This document shows positions 9,071 to 18,706 of a stretch of DNA of 64,000 nucleotides, one piece after another. Position numbers and translations under genes: made by a program. This DNA comes from Alistipes sp. (GTDB taxonomy: Bacteria > Bacteroidota > Bacteroidia > Bacteroidales > Rikenellaceae). The stretch lies in contig JAGATC010000020.1 in assembly GCA_017621455.1 (NCBI GenBank), forward strand, positions 124,001 through 188,000, read 5' to 3'. Position 1 is the first letter of the stretch; each line of letters starts with the position of its first letter. Below the pieces are notes generated by a model. That model saw nothing but the letters and a program-made list of their open reading frames with translations, was not told the DNA's origin and made no database searches.

Positions 9071-9736
9071 CTACCACTCGATAGGCTCCTTGCCGATGGA
9101 TGTTAGGTAGGCATTGGCTGCCGAGAAGTGCTTGCAACCGAAGAAGCCACGATATGCCGAGAGTGGCGAGGGGTGCACAGCCTTAAGTATCAGATTACGT
9201 GAGGGGTCCGCTATGGATCCCTTCTTTTGTGCGTAGCTACCCCATAGCATATAGACAATGCCCTCCTTACGCTCGGCGATGGCCCTGACCACAGCATCGG
9301 TAAATTGCTCCCAGCCGTGGCCTGCGTGCGATGCTGCCTCGTGGGCACGCACCGTGAGCACGGCGTTTAGTAGCAATACGCCCTGCTCTGCCCAGCGCTC
9401 CAGCTCGCCTGATAGGGGTATGGGTGCACCAACATCGTCACGTACCTCCTGCAGAATATTGCGTAGCGATGGCGGGAAGGGGACACCCTCACCCACCGAG
9501 AAGCAGAGGCCATTGGCCTGACCTGGACCATGATAGGGGTCTTGTCCGATGATTACCACCTTGAGCTTATCCACGGGACAGCGGTCGAAGGCGCGGAAGA
9601 TATTACGTCCCGCGGGGTATACCGTGCCACGACTATACTCTTCCTTAACGAACGAGACGAGCTCTTCGAAATAGGGCTTGTCGAACTCCTCCTGAAGTAT
9701 CGCCTTCCAATCCTCTGCTATGCGAACATCTGCCAT
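9071..9736 (-). CDS. ung: Uracil-DNA glycosylase, family 1
   Basis: A 221-residue family-1 uracil-DNA glycosylase that excises uracil from DNA to start base-excision repair. The water-activating motif GQDPYH is at residues 64-69 (Asp66), and the Leu-loop motif HPSPLSAYRGFFG near residue 190 supplies the catalytic His and the DNA-intercalating segment. It is convergent with the AraC gene (18-bp gap) and divergent from the alkaline phosphatase gene. Confidence 0.95.
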   Translation of the reverse strand: MADVRIAEDWKAILQEEFDKPYFEELVSFVKEEYSRGTVYPAGRNIFRAFDRCPVDKLKVVIIGQDPYHGPGQANGLCFSVGEGVPFPPSLRNILQEVRDDVGAPIPLSGELERWAEQGVLLLNAVLTVRAHEAASHAGHGWEQFTDAVVRAIAERKEGIVYMLWGSYAQKKGSIADPSRNLILKAVHPSPLSAYRGFFGCKHFSAANAYLTSIGKEPIEW

Positions 9737-9751
9737 AATTTGATGATTTTA

Positions 9752-9782
9752 TTGCGAAGATACAAATCTTTTCGTAATTTTG
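9752..9782 (+). promoter_or_regulatory. Promoter of the alkaline phosphatase gene
   Basis: TTG (9752-9754), 20-bp spacer, TAATTTTG (9775-9782), 29 bp before the ATG at 9812. It supports that start rather than the upstream in-frame extension, which overlaps ung. Confidence 0.55.
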
Positions 9783-9811
9783 CAAGACGACTGACCATTA
9801 CATTACACGTT

Positions 9812-10873
9812 ATGAGACGACTTATTCTAATTGTTACGGCGCTTATCACCACCATTGTGGTAGAGGCGCAGGAGGTGAAAAACATAATCTTCCTTATCGG
9901 TGACGGTATGGGCCTCACGTCGGTATCGATGATGCAACTCGAGAACAACTACGCCGAGACCATCTTCGACCGTGCTGACAACATTGCCCTGCAGAAGACC
10001 TACTCGCTCGACAACCGCGTGACCGACTCGGCAGCATCGGGTACGGCACTTGCTACGGGCGCTAAAACCAACAATACAGTGCTTGGCCAGCTGCCCGACG
10101 GCACTCGCCTTGAGTCGCTGATGGATGTAGCCTCGGCCAAGGGCAAGGCTACGGGTGTTGTGGTAACGACCTATGTGCAGCACGCCACGCCTGCGGCATT
10201 CTATGCCCACGTTGCCTCGCGCCACGACTATACGACCATCTCGGAGCAGCTCTTGGCAAGCCCACTCGACATAGCCATAGGTGGTGGCACGGCATACTTC
10301 GACGAGCGTTATGGTGGTCGCAATGAGGCGCTGCAAGCGATAGAGGATAGCGGGTTTACGCTGCTTGAGAGTCTGGATGATGCACTGTGGTGCGATGCTC
10401 CTCGTCAGCTTATTCTACTGGCCGAGAAGGAGGTCGAGGACCGTTTGGGTTACCTTGCAAGTGCTACGACTACGGCGCTCAACCATCTGGAGCGCGAGGG
10501 TGGTCGCAAGGGCTTTGTGCTTATGGTAGAGGGCTCGATAATCGACGGTGCGGGCCATGGCAACGATGCTGTGGGTCAGCAGGCCGAGATGCGCGACTTT
10601 ATGGAGGCCATTGGAGTGGCTGTGGTATATGCCAAGAAGCACCCCAACACGTTGGTTGTTGTAACGGCAGACCACGAGACGGGTGGCCTTGCGATAGTGA
10701 GTGGCAACTCGGACTTCAACCTCTCGGAGCAGGGCATAGAGTATCGCTGGGCGACAGATGGTCACTCAGGCGAGATGGTGCCTATATATCTATATGGAGC
10801 GGGTGCCGAGTCTATAAATGGCATTATGGAGAATGCCGAGCTCGGTGCAGCGCTTAAGGAGCTACTCCGTTAG
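9812..10873 (+). CDS. Alkaline phosphatase, short PhoA-like form
   Basis: A 353-residue exported phosphomonoesterase, shorter than E. coli PhoA (471). An N-terminal signal peptide (residues 1-19, ending VEAQ) points to the periplasm. Metal and catalytic motifs are present: IGDGMG (30-34), TDSAASGTALATG with the nucleophile Ser73, TADHETGG near residue 285 and DGHSGEMVP near 320. The reading frame is open back to 9530, but that stretch overlaps ung; the ATG at 9812 gives a normal signal peptide and sits behind a promoter. The last 12 bases overlap the end of the convergent serine hydrolase gene. Confidence 0.9.
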   Translation: MRRLILIVTALITTIVVEAQEVKNIIFLIGDGMGLTSVSMMQLENNYAETIFDRADNIALQKTYSLDNRVTDSAASGTALATGAKTNNTVLGQLPDGTRLESLMDVASAKGKATGVVVTTYVQHATPAAFYAHVASRHDYTTISEQLLASPLDIAIGGGTAYFDERYGGRNEALQAIEDSGFTLLESLDDALWCDAPRQLILLAEKEVEDRLGYLASATTTALNHLEREGGRKGFVLMVEGSIIDGAGHGNDAVGQQAEMRDFMEAIGVAVVYAKKHPNTLVVVTADHETGGLAIVSGNSDFNLSEQGIEYRWATDGHSGEMVPIYLYGAGAESINGIMENAELGAALKELLR

Positions 10874-12115
10874 CGCATAGGTCACAATCGCACGAATGCT
10901 TGAACGAAGGTCGGTGATATCACCGGCCTTATTGTTTGCATGGGTGCGGTTGGTGAGGATGATTATCGCCATGTCGCGCTCACGGTCAATGACGATATTA
11001 GTGCCCGTGGCGCCATTGTGACTGTAGGTCGTGGCACTTGTGGGGAATTCCGCTTCGAGCTGCTCCCATGCCATTGTGCGCATATACTCCTCGTTGGGGC
11101 GCGAGAAAAGGACCTCCACAGATGTTGGCGTAATTATCTTGACGCCATTCCACTCGCCACCATTAAGCAACATCGCAGCGTAGGTGGCAAGGTCCTCAGC
11201 CGTAGAGAATAGACCAGCATTGCCCGAGACGCCCGACATCACCTCGCGTGCCAAGGGGTCGTGGACAGTGCCGCGTAGCTCCTCATCGCCATCCCATGGT
11301 GATGTTGGGGCGCAGAGTGTGCGATACTCCTCATCGGGCGTAAAGCAGGTATTCTCCATGCCCAAAGGCTTAAATATGTTAGTCTCGGCATAGAGGTCGA
11401 GAGGTGTGCCCGTACGACGCTCTACAATCTCGCCTAAAAGGATGTAATTCAAGCAGCTATACTTACACACTGAGTCGGGTGTATCCAAACGCTCCGAGTG
11501 GGCTATATAGTCGAGCATCACACTCCTATCCAAGCGTTCGGCCGAGGGGTACTCCTCTTTGAGGCGCTCTAAGGCTACGTATGGGCGTATGCCCGATGTG
11601 TGCGACATAAGGTGGCCAACGGTTACGTATCGTGTCTCGTCAGTCTTGGGGTCGACATAGTCCACGAACTCGGGGATTATATCACTTACGTGCTCATCCA
11701 GACGCAGCATGCCGCGCTCGACAAGCTGCATCACGGATGTGGCCGTAGCTACAGGCTTAGTGAGCGAGGCGAGGTCGAAGCGTGTATCTACACGCATAGC
11801 CTCACCCTCGTGCTCCATGTCGCCGAAGGCCTCAAGGTAGACGAGCTTATCGTTGCGCACCACTGCAACAACAGCGCCCTCGGTGGTGCCCATGGCGATA
11901 TGTCGCTCAACTGTTGCCTCGATATTGGCGAGGTGGCGAGCATCGAGGCCCACGCTCTCGGGCGTATCGCGCACGACAGTTGTGGTAGTTGCGGCCTCAT
12001 CCTCGAACGTCGGGAAACCGTTGGTTGCGAAGAAGTGAATGCCTGCGCCAAGGAAGCATAGTGCTACACCTGCCCAAAGCGTTATGCCTAAAGCTACGCG
12101 TATCTTCTCATTCAT
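10862..12115 (-). CDS. Membrane-anchored serine hydrolase (beta-lactamase/penicillin-binding-protein fold)
   Basis: A 417-residue protein of the class C beta-lactamase-like serine hydrolase family. One N-terminal hydrophobic segment (about 8-30) anchors or exports it. The SxxK motif SLTK (117-120) holds nucleophile Ser117. KYSCLN (Tyr219) is the Tyr motif and SHNGATG near residue 367 takes the place of the KTG box. Family members include esterases, D-aminopeptidases and penicillin-binding proteins, so the substrate is open; antibiotic hydrolysis should not be assumed. It follows the SMR transporter by 5 bp, which suggests one transcript. Confidence 0.85.
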   Translation of the reverse strand: MNEKIRVALGITLWAGVALCFLGAGIHFFATNGFPTFEDEAATTTTVVRDTPESVGLDARHLANIEATVERHIAMGTTEGAVVAVVRNDKLVYLEAFGDMEHEGEAMRVDTRFDLASLTKPVATATSVMQLVERGMLRLDEHVSDIIPEFVDYVDPKTDETRYVTVGHLMSHTSGIRPYVALERLKEEYPSAERLDRSVMLDYIAHSERLDTPDSVCKYSCLNYILLGEIVERRTGTPLDLYAETNIFKPLGMENTCFTPDEEYRTLCAPTSPWDGDEELRGTVHDPLAREVMSGVSGNAGLFSTAEDLATYAAMLLNGGEWNGVKIITPTSVEVLFSRPNEEYMRTMAWEQLEAEFPTSATTYSHNGATGTNIVIDRERDMAIIILTNRTHANNKAGDITDLRSSIRAIVTYALTE

Positions 12116-12120
12116 GATTA

Positions 12121-12453
12121 TCAGTGTGTTACGCTCTTAGAGCCGAGGTTTAGGACTAAGACGCCTGCTATGATTAGCATTAATCCTATGATTGCTGGGA
12201 GGTCGAGGTGCTGCTTGAGTACCACCACGCCAAGCAGTGCTATGAGTACCATTCCTGTGCCTGCCCATATAGCATAGGCTATACCCACGGGCATGGTGCG
12301 CACCGTGAGGTTGAGGAAGTATAGTGCGGCAAGATATGTGGTAATGGTTGCCACTGTGGGCCATAGGCGAGTAAAGTTCTCGGTATACTTCAAAAGTATT
12401 GCCCACGCCACCTCAAAGATTATAGCCAAAACAAGGAATAGATACTGCTTCAC
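12121..12453 (-). CDS. Small multidrug resistance (SMR/EmrE-type) transporter
   Basis: A 110-residue four-helix inner-membrane protein that aligns end to end with EmrE, including the membrane-embedded Glu14 (IIFEVAW), GIAYAIW near residue 60 and DLPAIIGLMLIIAGVL in the last helix. The frame is open to an ATG at 12495, but that codon lies inside a terminator hairpin and the extra residues have no family match. I therefore choose the GTG at 12451-12453, which gives exactly the EmrE length. SMR proteins exchange protons for cationic drugs or guanidinium; which applies here is unknown. Confidence 0.88.
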   Translation of the reverse strand: MKQYLFLVLAIIFEVAWAILLKYTENFTRLWPTVATITTYLAALYFLNLTVRTMPVGIAYAIWAGTGMVLIALLGVVVLKQHLDLPAIIGLMLIIAGVLVLNLGSKSVTH

Positions 12454-12477
12454 GGCAATGGTATAATTAGTAAAAAT

Positions 12478-12507
12478 GGGCTGGCTAAAAAACAACTTAG
12501 CCAGCCC
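12478..12507 (-). terminator. Intrinsic terminator of the alpha-oxoamine synthase gene
   Basis: Perfect 11-bp arms GGGCTGGCTAA/TTAGCCAGCCC. On the minus strand it follows the oxoamine synthase stop codon by 23 bp and is followed by a T-rich stretch. It separates that gene from the SMR gene. Confidence 0.75.
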
Positions 12508-12530
12508 TTGATTGATATAAATTCTTGGGA

Positions 12531-13799
12531 TTAGCGTACCTTGAAGTCGGGATCTGCCATCTGAGGAATAGGCTTGATATACTCGCCTGCCTCAAACTTA
12601 GCACGTACAGCCTTGAAGGTATTGATTGTGTACTCTACGTCCTCCATGGTGTGTGCCGCAGTTGGGATAACGCGGAGGATAATCTCACCCTTAGGAATAA
12701 CGGGGTAGATAACGATAGAGCAGAACAGACCGTAGTTCTCACGAAGGTCAACGATAAGGTTGGTACCCTCCTCGTTACCGCCCTTCATGTAGATAGGCGT
12801 TACGGGCGACTGAGTTACACCAATGTTGAAGCCGTTATCGGTAAGACCCTTCTGCAATGCGCGAGTGATTTCCCAGAGCTTCTGCTGATACTCGGGGTGC
12901 TTGCGGATAAGGTCGAGACGCTTCAATGCGCCGATAACCATAGGCATAGGCAACGACTTAGCGTAGAGCTGTGAACGCATGTTGTAGCGGAAGAGGTTGA
13001 TGAGCCAACGTGGACCCGATACGAATGCACCGATTCCGGCCATTGACTTAGCGAAGGTGTTGAACAAGACGTCAATCTGGTCCTGTACGCCGAAGTGGTC
13101 ACCAGTACCGCGACCGTTGTTACCCATGGTACCGAAGCCGTGAGCATCGTCAACCAATAGGCGGAAGTCGAAGTCCTTCTTGCACTTAACGATGACATCG
13201 AGGAAGCCGAGGTCACCCTTCATGCCGAATACACCCTCTGTGATTACGAGCACACCACCATTCTGCTGGTCGGCAAGCTCCGTAGCGTGCTTAAGCTGCA
13301 AACGCAACGACTCCTCGTCGTTGTGAGCATATACGAAACGCTTACCTGGGTGCATGCGCAAGCCATCGATGATACATGCGTGGCACTCCTTATCGTAGAC
13401 GACAACGTCACGAGGTGTGAGCAAGCAGTCGATGATAGAGATCATACCCTGGTAACCGTAGTTTAGAAGGAAGGCATCCTCCTTACCTACGAACTCAGCC
13501 AACTCGCGCTCGAGCTGCTCGTGGTACTTGGTCTGGCCCGACATCATACGAGCACCCATAGGGTATGCCATACCAAAGTCCTTGCCGCCCTGGGCATCAG
13601 CCTCGCGCACCTCGGGGTGGTTAGCAAGACCGAGGTAGTTGTTCAAGCTCCAGTTCAAGACGGGCTTGCCGCGGAATGTCATGTGTGGACCAAGCTCTCC
13701 CTCAAGCTTAGGGAATGCGAAATAGCCGTGTACAGCCGACATATACTGGCCGATAGGGCCGCCGGCATTCTTCGATAAGCGATCAAAAATATCTACCAT
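12531..13799 (-). CDS. PLP-dependent alpha-oxoamine synthase (KBL/serine palmitoyltransferase-like)
   Basis: A 422-residue PLP enzyme of the family that condenses an amino acid with an acyl-CoA (2-amino-3-ketobutyrate CoA ligase, BioF, HemA, serine palmitoyltransferase). The PLP lysine is Lys251 (NTFAKSMAG); His140 (ECHAC) would stack on PLP, and Asp217 and His220 lie in the VDDAH motif. It is longer than typical KBL (~398), with an N-terminal extension of about 25 residues and a short tail. Bacteroidales use a member of this family for sphingolipid synthesis, but others coexist, so the acyl-CoA is unresolved. It has its own terminator, and its leader contains a hairpin. Confidence 0.82.
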   Translation of the reverse strand: MVDIFDRLSKNAGGPIGQYMSAVHGYFAFPKLEGELGPHMTFRGKPVLNWSLNNYLGLANHPEVREADAQGGKDFGMAYPMGARMMSGQTKYHEQLERELAEFVGKEDAFLLNYGYQGMISIIDCLLTPRDVVVYDKECHACIIDGLRMHPGKRFVYAHNDEESLRLQLKHATELADQQNGGVLVITEGVFGMKGDLGFLDVIVKCKKDFDFRLLVDDAHGFGTMGNNGRGTGDHFGVQDQIDVLFNTFAKSMAGIGAFVSGPRWLINLFRYNMRSQLYAKSLPMPMVIGALKRLDLIRKHPEYQQKLWEITRALQKGLTDNGFNIGVTQSPVTPIYMKGGNEEGTNLIVDLRENYGLFCSIVIYPVIPKGEIILRVIPTAAHTMEDVEYTINTFKAVRAKFEAGEYIKPIPQMADPDFKVR

Positions 13800-13834
13800 G
13801 TTATCTTAAAGTTTGGTTAAAATTCCCATTGTGT

Positions 13835-13894
13835 CAACAACTGTATGTGGTCGTTTGCCACCCACATAGTTGTTCAAATATCCACGCAAAGGTA
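13835..13894 (-). promoter_or_regulatory. Promoter -7 box and leader hairpin of the oxoamine synthase gene
   Basis: On the minus strand a -7 box TACCTTTG (13887-13894) is followed by an imperfect hairpin (13835-13874; arms CAACAACT-ATGTGG and CCACAT-AGTTGTT) ahead of the start at 13799. No good -33 box is visible. From about 13921 to 14183 I see only a possible SLC13 -7 box (TACTTTTG, 14136-14143). Confidence 0.45.
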
Positions 13895-14183
13895 ATATTT
13901 TTTTTGGTTATTTTCTCCATTTGCGTTCTAAAACCTATCGCTACGGGACAAATTAAGTAGAAATACTTATTTTTATATAAGGTGTAAGAGCTGCGATGTG
14001 GGGTGATATGAGTGGCGATATGTTGAGCTAACTATCACTATATTAAGTTGTTTCATCTTGCCACATTGTATGTCATAATAGGCACTAAAGTGCTTTTTTG
14101 GTAAACTATGTCGCTTTATTGCAAAAAAAAATTATTACTTTTGCTAGCTACTAATGTAATTCAGTGTATAGACAATACGTGCA

Positions 14184-15716
14184 ATGGAAAGATATATAGT
14201 ATTGATAACCATAGTGTTTATGGTCATTATGCTCATTAGAGATCGCCTGCGCCCTGGTATGTTGCTATTCTCTGTGGTGATGATTTTTGTTGCCACAGGT
14301 ATTTTAACAACCGAGGAGGCGCTTGCGGGATTCTCCAACAAGGGCATGATTACCGTTGCACTGCTCTTTTTGGTAAGCGAGGGCATTCGCCGTACCGATG
14401 CTCTGAGCGCCATAATGCGGCGTATATTCCCCCCGAAGGAGCGTAGTACAGTGCGCAAGGGCACGCTCTACATTATGGGTGTGGTCACCTCGGCTTCAGC
14501 ATTTCTGAATAATACGCCTATCGTGGTAATCTTCATCCCGCATATTAAGGCGTGGGCAAAGCGTGTGGGCTTACCACTCAAGAAGTTCCTAATACCGCTC
14601 TCTTATGCTGCCATTTTAGGTGGTATGTGTACGCTTATTGGCACCTCGACCAACCTCGTTGTGCATGGCCTGATGATTGAGTCGGGCATGGAGGGACTAT
14701 CTATGTTTGAAATTGGTAAAGTGGGCGGCATTATCGCCGTTGTCGGTGTGCTGTACATAGTATTTGTAGGTACGAGGCTCCTGCCTGCGGATGATAATCG
14801 CGAGGTGCACAAGAGTGGTGGCGAGGGTTATCACATCGTCGAGGTAGTCATAGGCCCCCGATTCCCTGGTATCAACAAGTCGCGTGACGAGTTTGACTTC
14901 AAGAACCACTATAACGCTGAGATTATTCAGATACGCCGTAAGGGTAATGTGGTGAGTGATAATGATATGCGTTTTAAGGAGGGTGATACGTTGGTGCTCG
15001 CTGCCGACGAGCAGTTTGTGCCCACGTGGGGCGACTCAAGCATCTTCCTCGTGGTATCGAACGATGAGGACCACACGCCTCCATGTCCTACGTGGAAGAA
15101 GTGGTTGTCGCTGTCGTTGCTCGTAGTCATGATTGCGGGAGCTACGTTAGGCGATACGGAGTATGTGCAGAGGCTAATCCCTAACGTCTCGCTTGATATG
15201 TTCTTCTGGGCGGGCGTGGTGACCATCGTCATGGCATTTACCAGCATCATACCCCCAAAGAAGTATACTAAGTTTATCACCTGGGATATTCTCATTACCA
15301 TCGCCTCGGCGCTGGCTATAAGCACGGCGATGACCAACTCGGGCCTTGCCGACTGGGTGGCTAAGGGACTTATCGGCATGGCTAATGACTGCTCACCCGT
15401 TGTTATCATGGCTGTGCTCTTCATCGTCACTAACCTTATCACCGAGCTTATTACCAACAATGCCGCTGCGGCCTTTGCCTTCCCTGTGGCGCTGTCGGTT
15501 GCCACGCAGCTTGGCGTCGACCCCATGCCATTTATCGTGGCGATATGTATTGCGGCATCGTGCAGCTTCTCTTCGCCCATCGGCTACCAGACGAATATGA
15601 TTGTGCAGGGTATTGGCGAGTATAAGTTTAAGGACTTTTTGCGCGTAGGTCTCCCGCTTAACCTGCTGTCGCTCATCATATCTGTTATATTCATCCCAAT
15701 ATTTTGGCCTTTCTAA
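14184..15716 (+). CDS. SLC13/DASS-family sulfate permease with RCK_C domain
   Basis: A 510-residue inner-membrane transporter with about ten membrane segments in two halves. Each half carries a substrate/sodium-site motif (GTSTNLVV near residue 155; ELITNNAAAAF near 420). A soluble TrkA-C/RCK_C-like insert of roughly 75 residues (about 213-290) lies between them, an arrangement seen in SAC1-type sulfate transporters. It starts the run SLC13-cysC-cysD-cysN-sulfotransferase, which makes sulfate the likely substrate. The next gene starts 12 bp after its stop. Confidence 0.85.
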   Translation: MERYIVLITIVFMVIMLIRDRLRPGMLLFSVVMIFVATGILTTEEALAGFSNKGMITVALLFLVSEGIRRTDALSAIMRRIFPPKERSTVRKGTLYIMGVVTSASAFLNNTPIVVIFIPHIKAWAKRVGLPLKKFLIPLSYAAILGGMCTLIGTSTNLVVHGLMIESGMEGLSMFEIGKVGGIIAVVGVLYIVFVGTRLLPADDNREVHKSGGEGYHIVEVVIGPRFPGINKSRDEFDFKNHYNAEIIQIRRKGNVVSDNDMRFKEGDTLVLAADEQFVPTWGDSSIFLVVSNDEDHTPPCPTWKKWLSLSLLVVMIAGATLGDTEYVQRLIPNVSLDMFFWAGVVTIVMAFTSIIPPKKYTKFITWDILITIASALAISTAMTNSGLADWVAKGLIGMANDCSPVVIMAVLFIVTNLITELITNNAAAAFAFPVALSVATQLGVDPMPFIVAICIAASCSFSSPIGYQTNMIVQGIGEYKFKDFLRVGLPLNLLSLIISVIFIPIFWPF

Positions 15717-15728
15717 AAGTTGAGACTT

Positions 15729-16334
15729 ATGGTAGAGAATAACATACACCCAATATTTGACCGCATGCAGTCGCGTAGCGACAAGGAGCGTCAGCTCGGC
15801 CAGCGTGGAGCGACTATATGGTTTACAGGTCTCTCGGGCTCGGGTAAAAGCACCATAGCCATAGCTCTCGAGGAGCGCCTATCACGTGAGGGCATCCTTT
15901 GCCGTATCCTTGATGGCGACAACATCCGTACGGGCATAAACCGTGGCTTAGGCTTCTCTGAGGAGGATCGTCGTGAGAATATACGTCGCATCGCCGAGGT
16001 GTGCAAACTCTTCACCGACACGGGCATAGTAACGCTTGCGGCGTTTGTGTCGCCCACGAACGAGCTGCGCGAGCTGGCACGCGAGATTATCGGTGACGAG
16101 GATTTTATTGAGGTGTACGTATCTACACCCCTCGAGGAGTGTGAGAGGCGTGATGTCAAGGGTCTCTATGCTAAGGCTCGCCGTGGCGAGATTAGGGACT
16201 TTACGGGTATCACATCACCCTTTGAGGTGCCTGTCAAACCCACGCTTACTATAGATACAACCAATCGCGACATAGAGTCGTGTGTGGATGAGGTGTACAA
16301 CGTGATTATCGAAAAAATTAGATTAACCAAATAG
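15729..16334 (+). CDS. cysC: Adenylylsulfate kinase
   Basis: A 201-residue APS kinase that phosphorylates adenylylsulfate to PAPS. The P-loop GLSGSGKST is at residues 34-42, and DGDNIRTGINRGLGFS and the lid segment RRENIRR follow as expected. An in-frame TTG lies nine bases earlier, but the ATG at 15729 is the more natural start and leaves 12 bp to the permease gene. It sits 6 bp before cysD, so the operon makes PAPS from sulfate with no reductase gene nearby. Confidence 0.93.
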   Translation: MVENNIHPIFDRMQSRSDKERQLGQRGATIWFTGLSGSGKSTIAIALEERLSREGILCRILDGDNIRTGINRGLGFSEEDRRENIRRIAEVCKLFTDTGIVTLAAFVSPTNELRELAREIIGDEDFIEVYVSTPLEECERRDVKGLYAKARRGEIRDFTGITSPFEVPVKPTLTIDTTNRDIESCVDEVYNVIIEKIRLTK

Positions 16335-16340
16335 ATAGCT

Positions 16341-17246
16341 ATGTCATACAATTTCAGCCATTTGAAGGCTTTAGAGTCGGAGGCTATACATATCATTCGA
16401 GAGGTGGCAGCAGAGTTTCGTAACCCTGTTATGCTCTACTCCATTGGTAAGGACTCGTCGGTGATGGTGCGCCTCGCAGAGAAGGCATTTGCGCCAGGTA
16501 AGGTCCCCTTCCCCCTGATGCATATCGACTCGAAGTGGAAGTTCCGTGAGATGATAGAGTTCCGCGACAACTACGCCAAGCAGCACAACTGGAATCTCAT
16601 CGTTGAGTACAATAAGAAGGCCTACGAAGAGGGTGTTGGCCCCTTTACGCATGGTAGCAAGGTGCATACCGACCTTATGAAGACGCAGGCGCTACTGCAG
16701 GCATTGAAGAAGCATGGCTTTGATGCTGCCTTTGGTGGTGCTCGCCGCGACGAGGAGAAGAGCCGTGCCAAGGAGCGTATCTTTTCGTTCCGCAACGAGT
16801 TCCAGCAGTGGGACCCCAAGAACCAGCGCCCCGAGTTGTGGGATGTCTACAACACGCGTATCAACCAAGGTGAGAGCATCCGTGTATTCCCTCTATCGAA
16901 CTGGACGGAGTTGGACGTATGGCAGTATATCCGCATGGAGAATATACCCATCGTGCCACTATATTACGCTAAGGAGCGCCCCATCGTTGAGGTCGACGGC
17001 AACCTTATCATGGCCGACGATGAGCGTATGCCCCAGGAGTTGCGTGACCGCGCTGTAATGCGTAAGGTACGCTTCCGTACGTTGGGTTGCTACCCGCTTA
17101 CTGGTGCTATAGACTCTGAGGCTGACACCATCGAGAAGATTGTCGAGGAGATGATGACAACCACCAAGTCGGAGCGCACAACGCGTGTTATCGACTTCGA
17201 CCAGGAGGGTAGTATGGAGCAGAAGAAGCGCGAGGGCTACTTCTAA
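16341..17246 (+). CDS. cysD: Sulfate adenylyltransferase subunit 2
   Basis: A 301-residue catalytic subunit of ATP sulfurylase of the PP-loop (ATP pyrophosphatase) superfamily. The PP-loop SIGKDSSVM lies near residue 34, and [15 protein letters not shown] and the [15 protein letters not shown] segment are family hallmarks. With CysN it converts sulfate and ATP to APS, driven by GTP hydrolysis. The gap to cysN is 26 bp. Confidence 0.94.
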   Translation: MSYNFSHLKALESEAIHIIREVAAEFRNPVMLYSIGKDSSVMVRLAEKAFAPGKVPFPLMHIDSKWKFREMIEFRDNYAKQHNWNLIVEYNKKAYEEGVGPFTHGSKVHTDLMKTQALLQALKKHGFDAAFGGARRDEEKSRAKERIFSFRNEFQQWDPKNQRPELWDVYNTRINQGESIRVFPLSNWTELDVWQYIRMENIPIVPLYYAKERPIVEVDGNLIMADDERMPQELRDRAVMRKVRFRTLGCYPLTGAIDSEADTIEKIVEEMMTTTKSERTTRVIDFDQEGSMEQKKREGYF

Positions 17247-17272
17247 GCGGTAACAATTAATGAGATACTAAC

Positions 17273-18697
17273 ATGGCACTAAATATTGAGGAATTTTTGG
17301 CGCAGGACGAGGCTAAGGACCTCTTGCGTCTACTAACAGCAGGCTCGGTAGATGATGGTAAGTCGACGCTTATCGGCCGCCTGTTGTTCGATAGTAAGCG
17401 TCTCTACGAGGATCAATTACAGGCGTTGGAGCGCGATAGTAAGCGTGTGGGTAATGCTGGCGACCACATTGACTATGCACTACTGTGCGATGGCCTTAAG
17501 GCTGAGCGCGAGCAGGGTATCACCATTGATGTGGCCTACCGCTACTTCTCGACCAACCGTCGTAAGTTTATTATTGCTGACACTCCGGGACATGAGCAGT
17601 ATACACGAAATATGATTACGGGAGGCTCTACGGCCAACCTCGCCATCATTCTTGTTGATGCTCGTCAGGGTGTCGTTACGCAGACATGTCGCCATAGCTA
17701 TCTGGTGTCGCTGCTCGGCATTCGCCACCTTGTGCTGGCGGTAAACAAGATGGACCTTGTAGACTTTAGTAAGGAGCGCTTCGATAAGATTGTTTCCGAC
17801 TATAAGGCATGGCTCGATGCTCAGGGCATCAACATCCCCGATTTGCAGTGCATCCCACTCTCGGCACTCGAGGGTGATAACGTCGTGGAGAAGAGCGCAA
17901 ATACCCCCTGGTATGAGGGTCAGTCGCTTATGGACTACCTCGAGACGGTGCCCATCGACCAGGATATAAATATGCAGTCGCTGCGCTACCCCGTGCAGTA
18001 TGTTCTGCGCCCCAACCTCGACTTTAGAGGCTTCGCCGGTAAGCTCGCCTCGGGTGTGGTAAAGGTTGGTGATGAGGTTATGGCACTGCCTTCGGGCAAA
18101 AGCTCACGCGTGAAGGAGATTGTAACCTACGATGGCAACCTCGACGAGGCCTTTGCACCACAGTCGGTAACCATCACGCTTGAGGATGAGATAGACCTAT
18201 CGCGTGGCGAGATGCTTGTGCACCCCACCGACATGCCACATGTTGGTCACCACCTGCGTGCCATGATGGTATGGATGGACGAGCAGCCGTTGGATGCCAC
18301 AAAGGCGTTCTACATCAAGCATACCACCAATACTACGCGTGCCTATATCACAAAGGTGCATAGCCGTGTCGATATTAACACTGCTCAGCGTGTGCCAAGC
18401 GATGGTATGGCGCTCAACGAGATTGCCGAGGTGTCGGTAACGGCGGCTGCGCCCCTTATCTTCGACAGCTATGCTGAGAATCGCCAGACGGGAGCCTTTA
18501 TCGTTATCGACCCTGTCACGAACTTCACCTCGGCCGTAGGTATGATTATCGGCGAGGATGAGGCACGTCGTGGTGCTGCCACCACTACGGTAAATCTTAG
18601 CGAGTATAACCTGCACAGCGAGGAGTACGACACCGTGATACGCTTCTGCGAGGAGCTACGTGCCCGTACCGGCATCGACATCGAGTGCATAAAATAG
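17273..18697 (+). CDS. cysN: Sulfate adenylyltransferase subunit 1 (GTPase)
   Basis: A 474-residue EF-Tu-like GTPase subunit of ATP sulfurylase. G1 is [10 protein letters not shown] (23-32), G3 is [11 protein letters not shown] near residue 105 and G4 is NKMD near 160; two beta-barrel domains follow. The length shows no C-terminal CysC fusion, consistent with the separate cysC upstream. It is followed after 9 bp by the sulfotransferase gene. Confidence 0.94.
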   Translation: MALNIEEFLAQDEAKDLLRLLTAGSVDDGKSTLIGRLLFDSKRLYEDQLQALERDSKRVGNAGDHIDYALLCDGLKAEREQGITIDVAYRYFSTNRRKFIIADTPGHEQYTRNMITGGSTANLAIILVDARQGVVTQTCRHSYLVSLLGIRHLVLAVNKMDLVDFSKERFDKIVSDYKAWLDAQGINIPDLQCIPLSALEGDNVVEKSANTPWYEGQSLMDYLETVPIDQDINMQSLRYPVQYVLRPNLDFRGFAGKLASGVVKVGDEVMALPSGKSSRVKEIVTYDGNLDEAFAPQSVTITLEDEIDLSRGEMLVHPTDMPHVGHHLRAMMVWMDEQPLDATKAFYIKHTTNTTRAYITKVHSRVDINTAQRVPSDGMALNEIAEVSVTAAAPLIFDSYAENRQTGAFIVIDPVTNFTSAVGMIIGEDEARRGAATTTVNLSEYNLHSEEYDTVIRFCEELRARTGIDIECIK

Positions 18698-18706
18698 AGC
18701 GCGACT

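Noticed and set aside
9530..9811. In-frame upstream extension of the alkaline phosphatase
   Set aside because: It overlaps ung on the other strand and precedes both the promoter and the signal peptide start at 9812.
10862..12115. Beta-lactamase conferring drug resistance
   Set aside because: The fold is shared by many esterases and peptidases and the third motif is HNG, not KTG; nothing indicates beta-lactam hydrolysis.
12454..12495. ATG start for the SMR transporter at 12495
   Set aside because: It lies inside the upstream gene's terminator hairpin, and the added residues have no counterpart in EmrE-type proteins.
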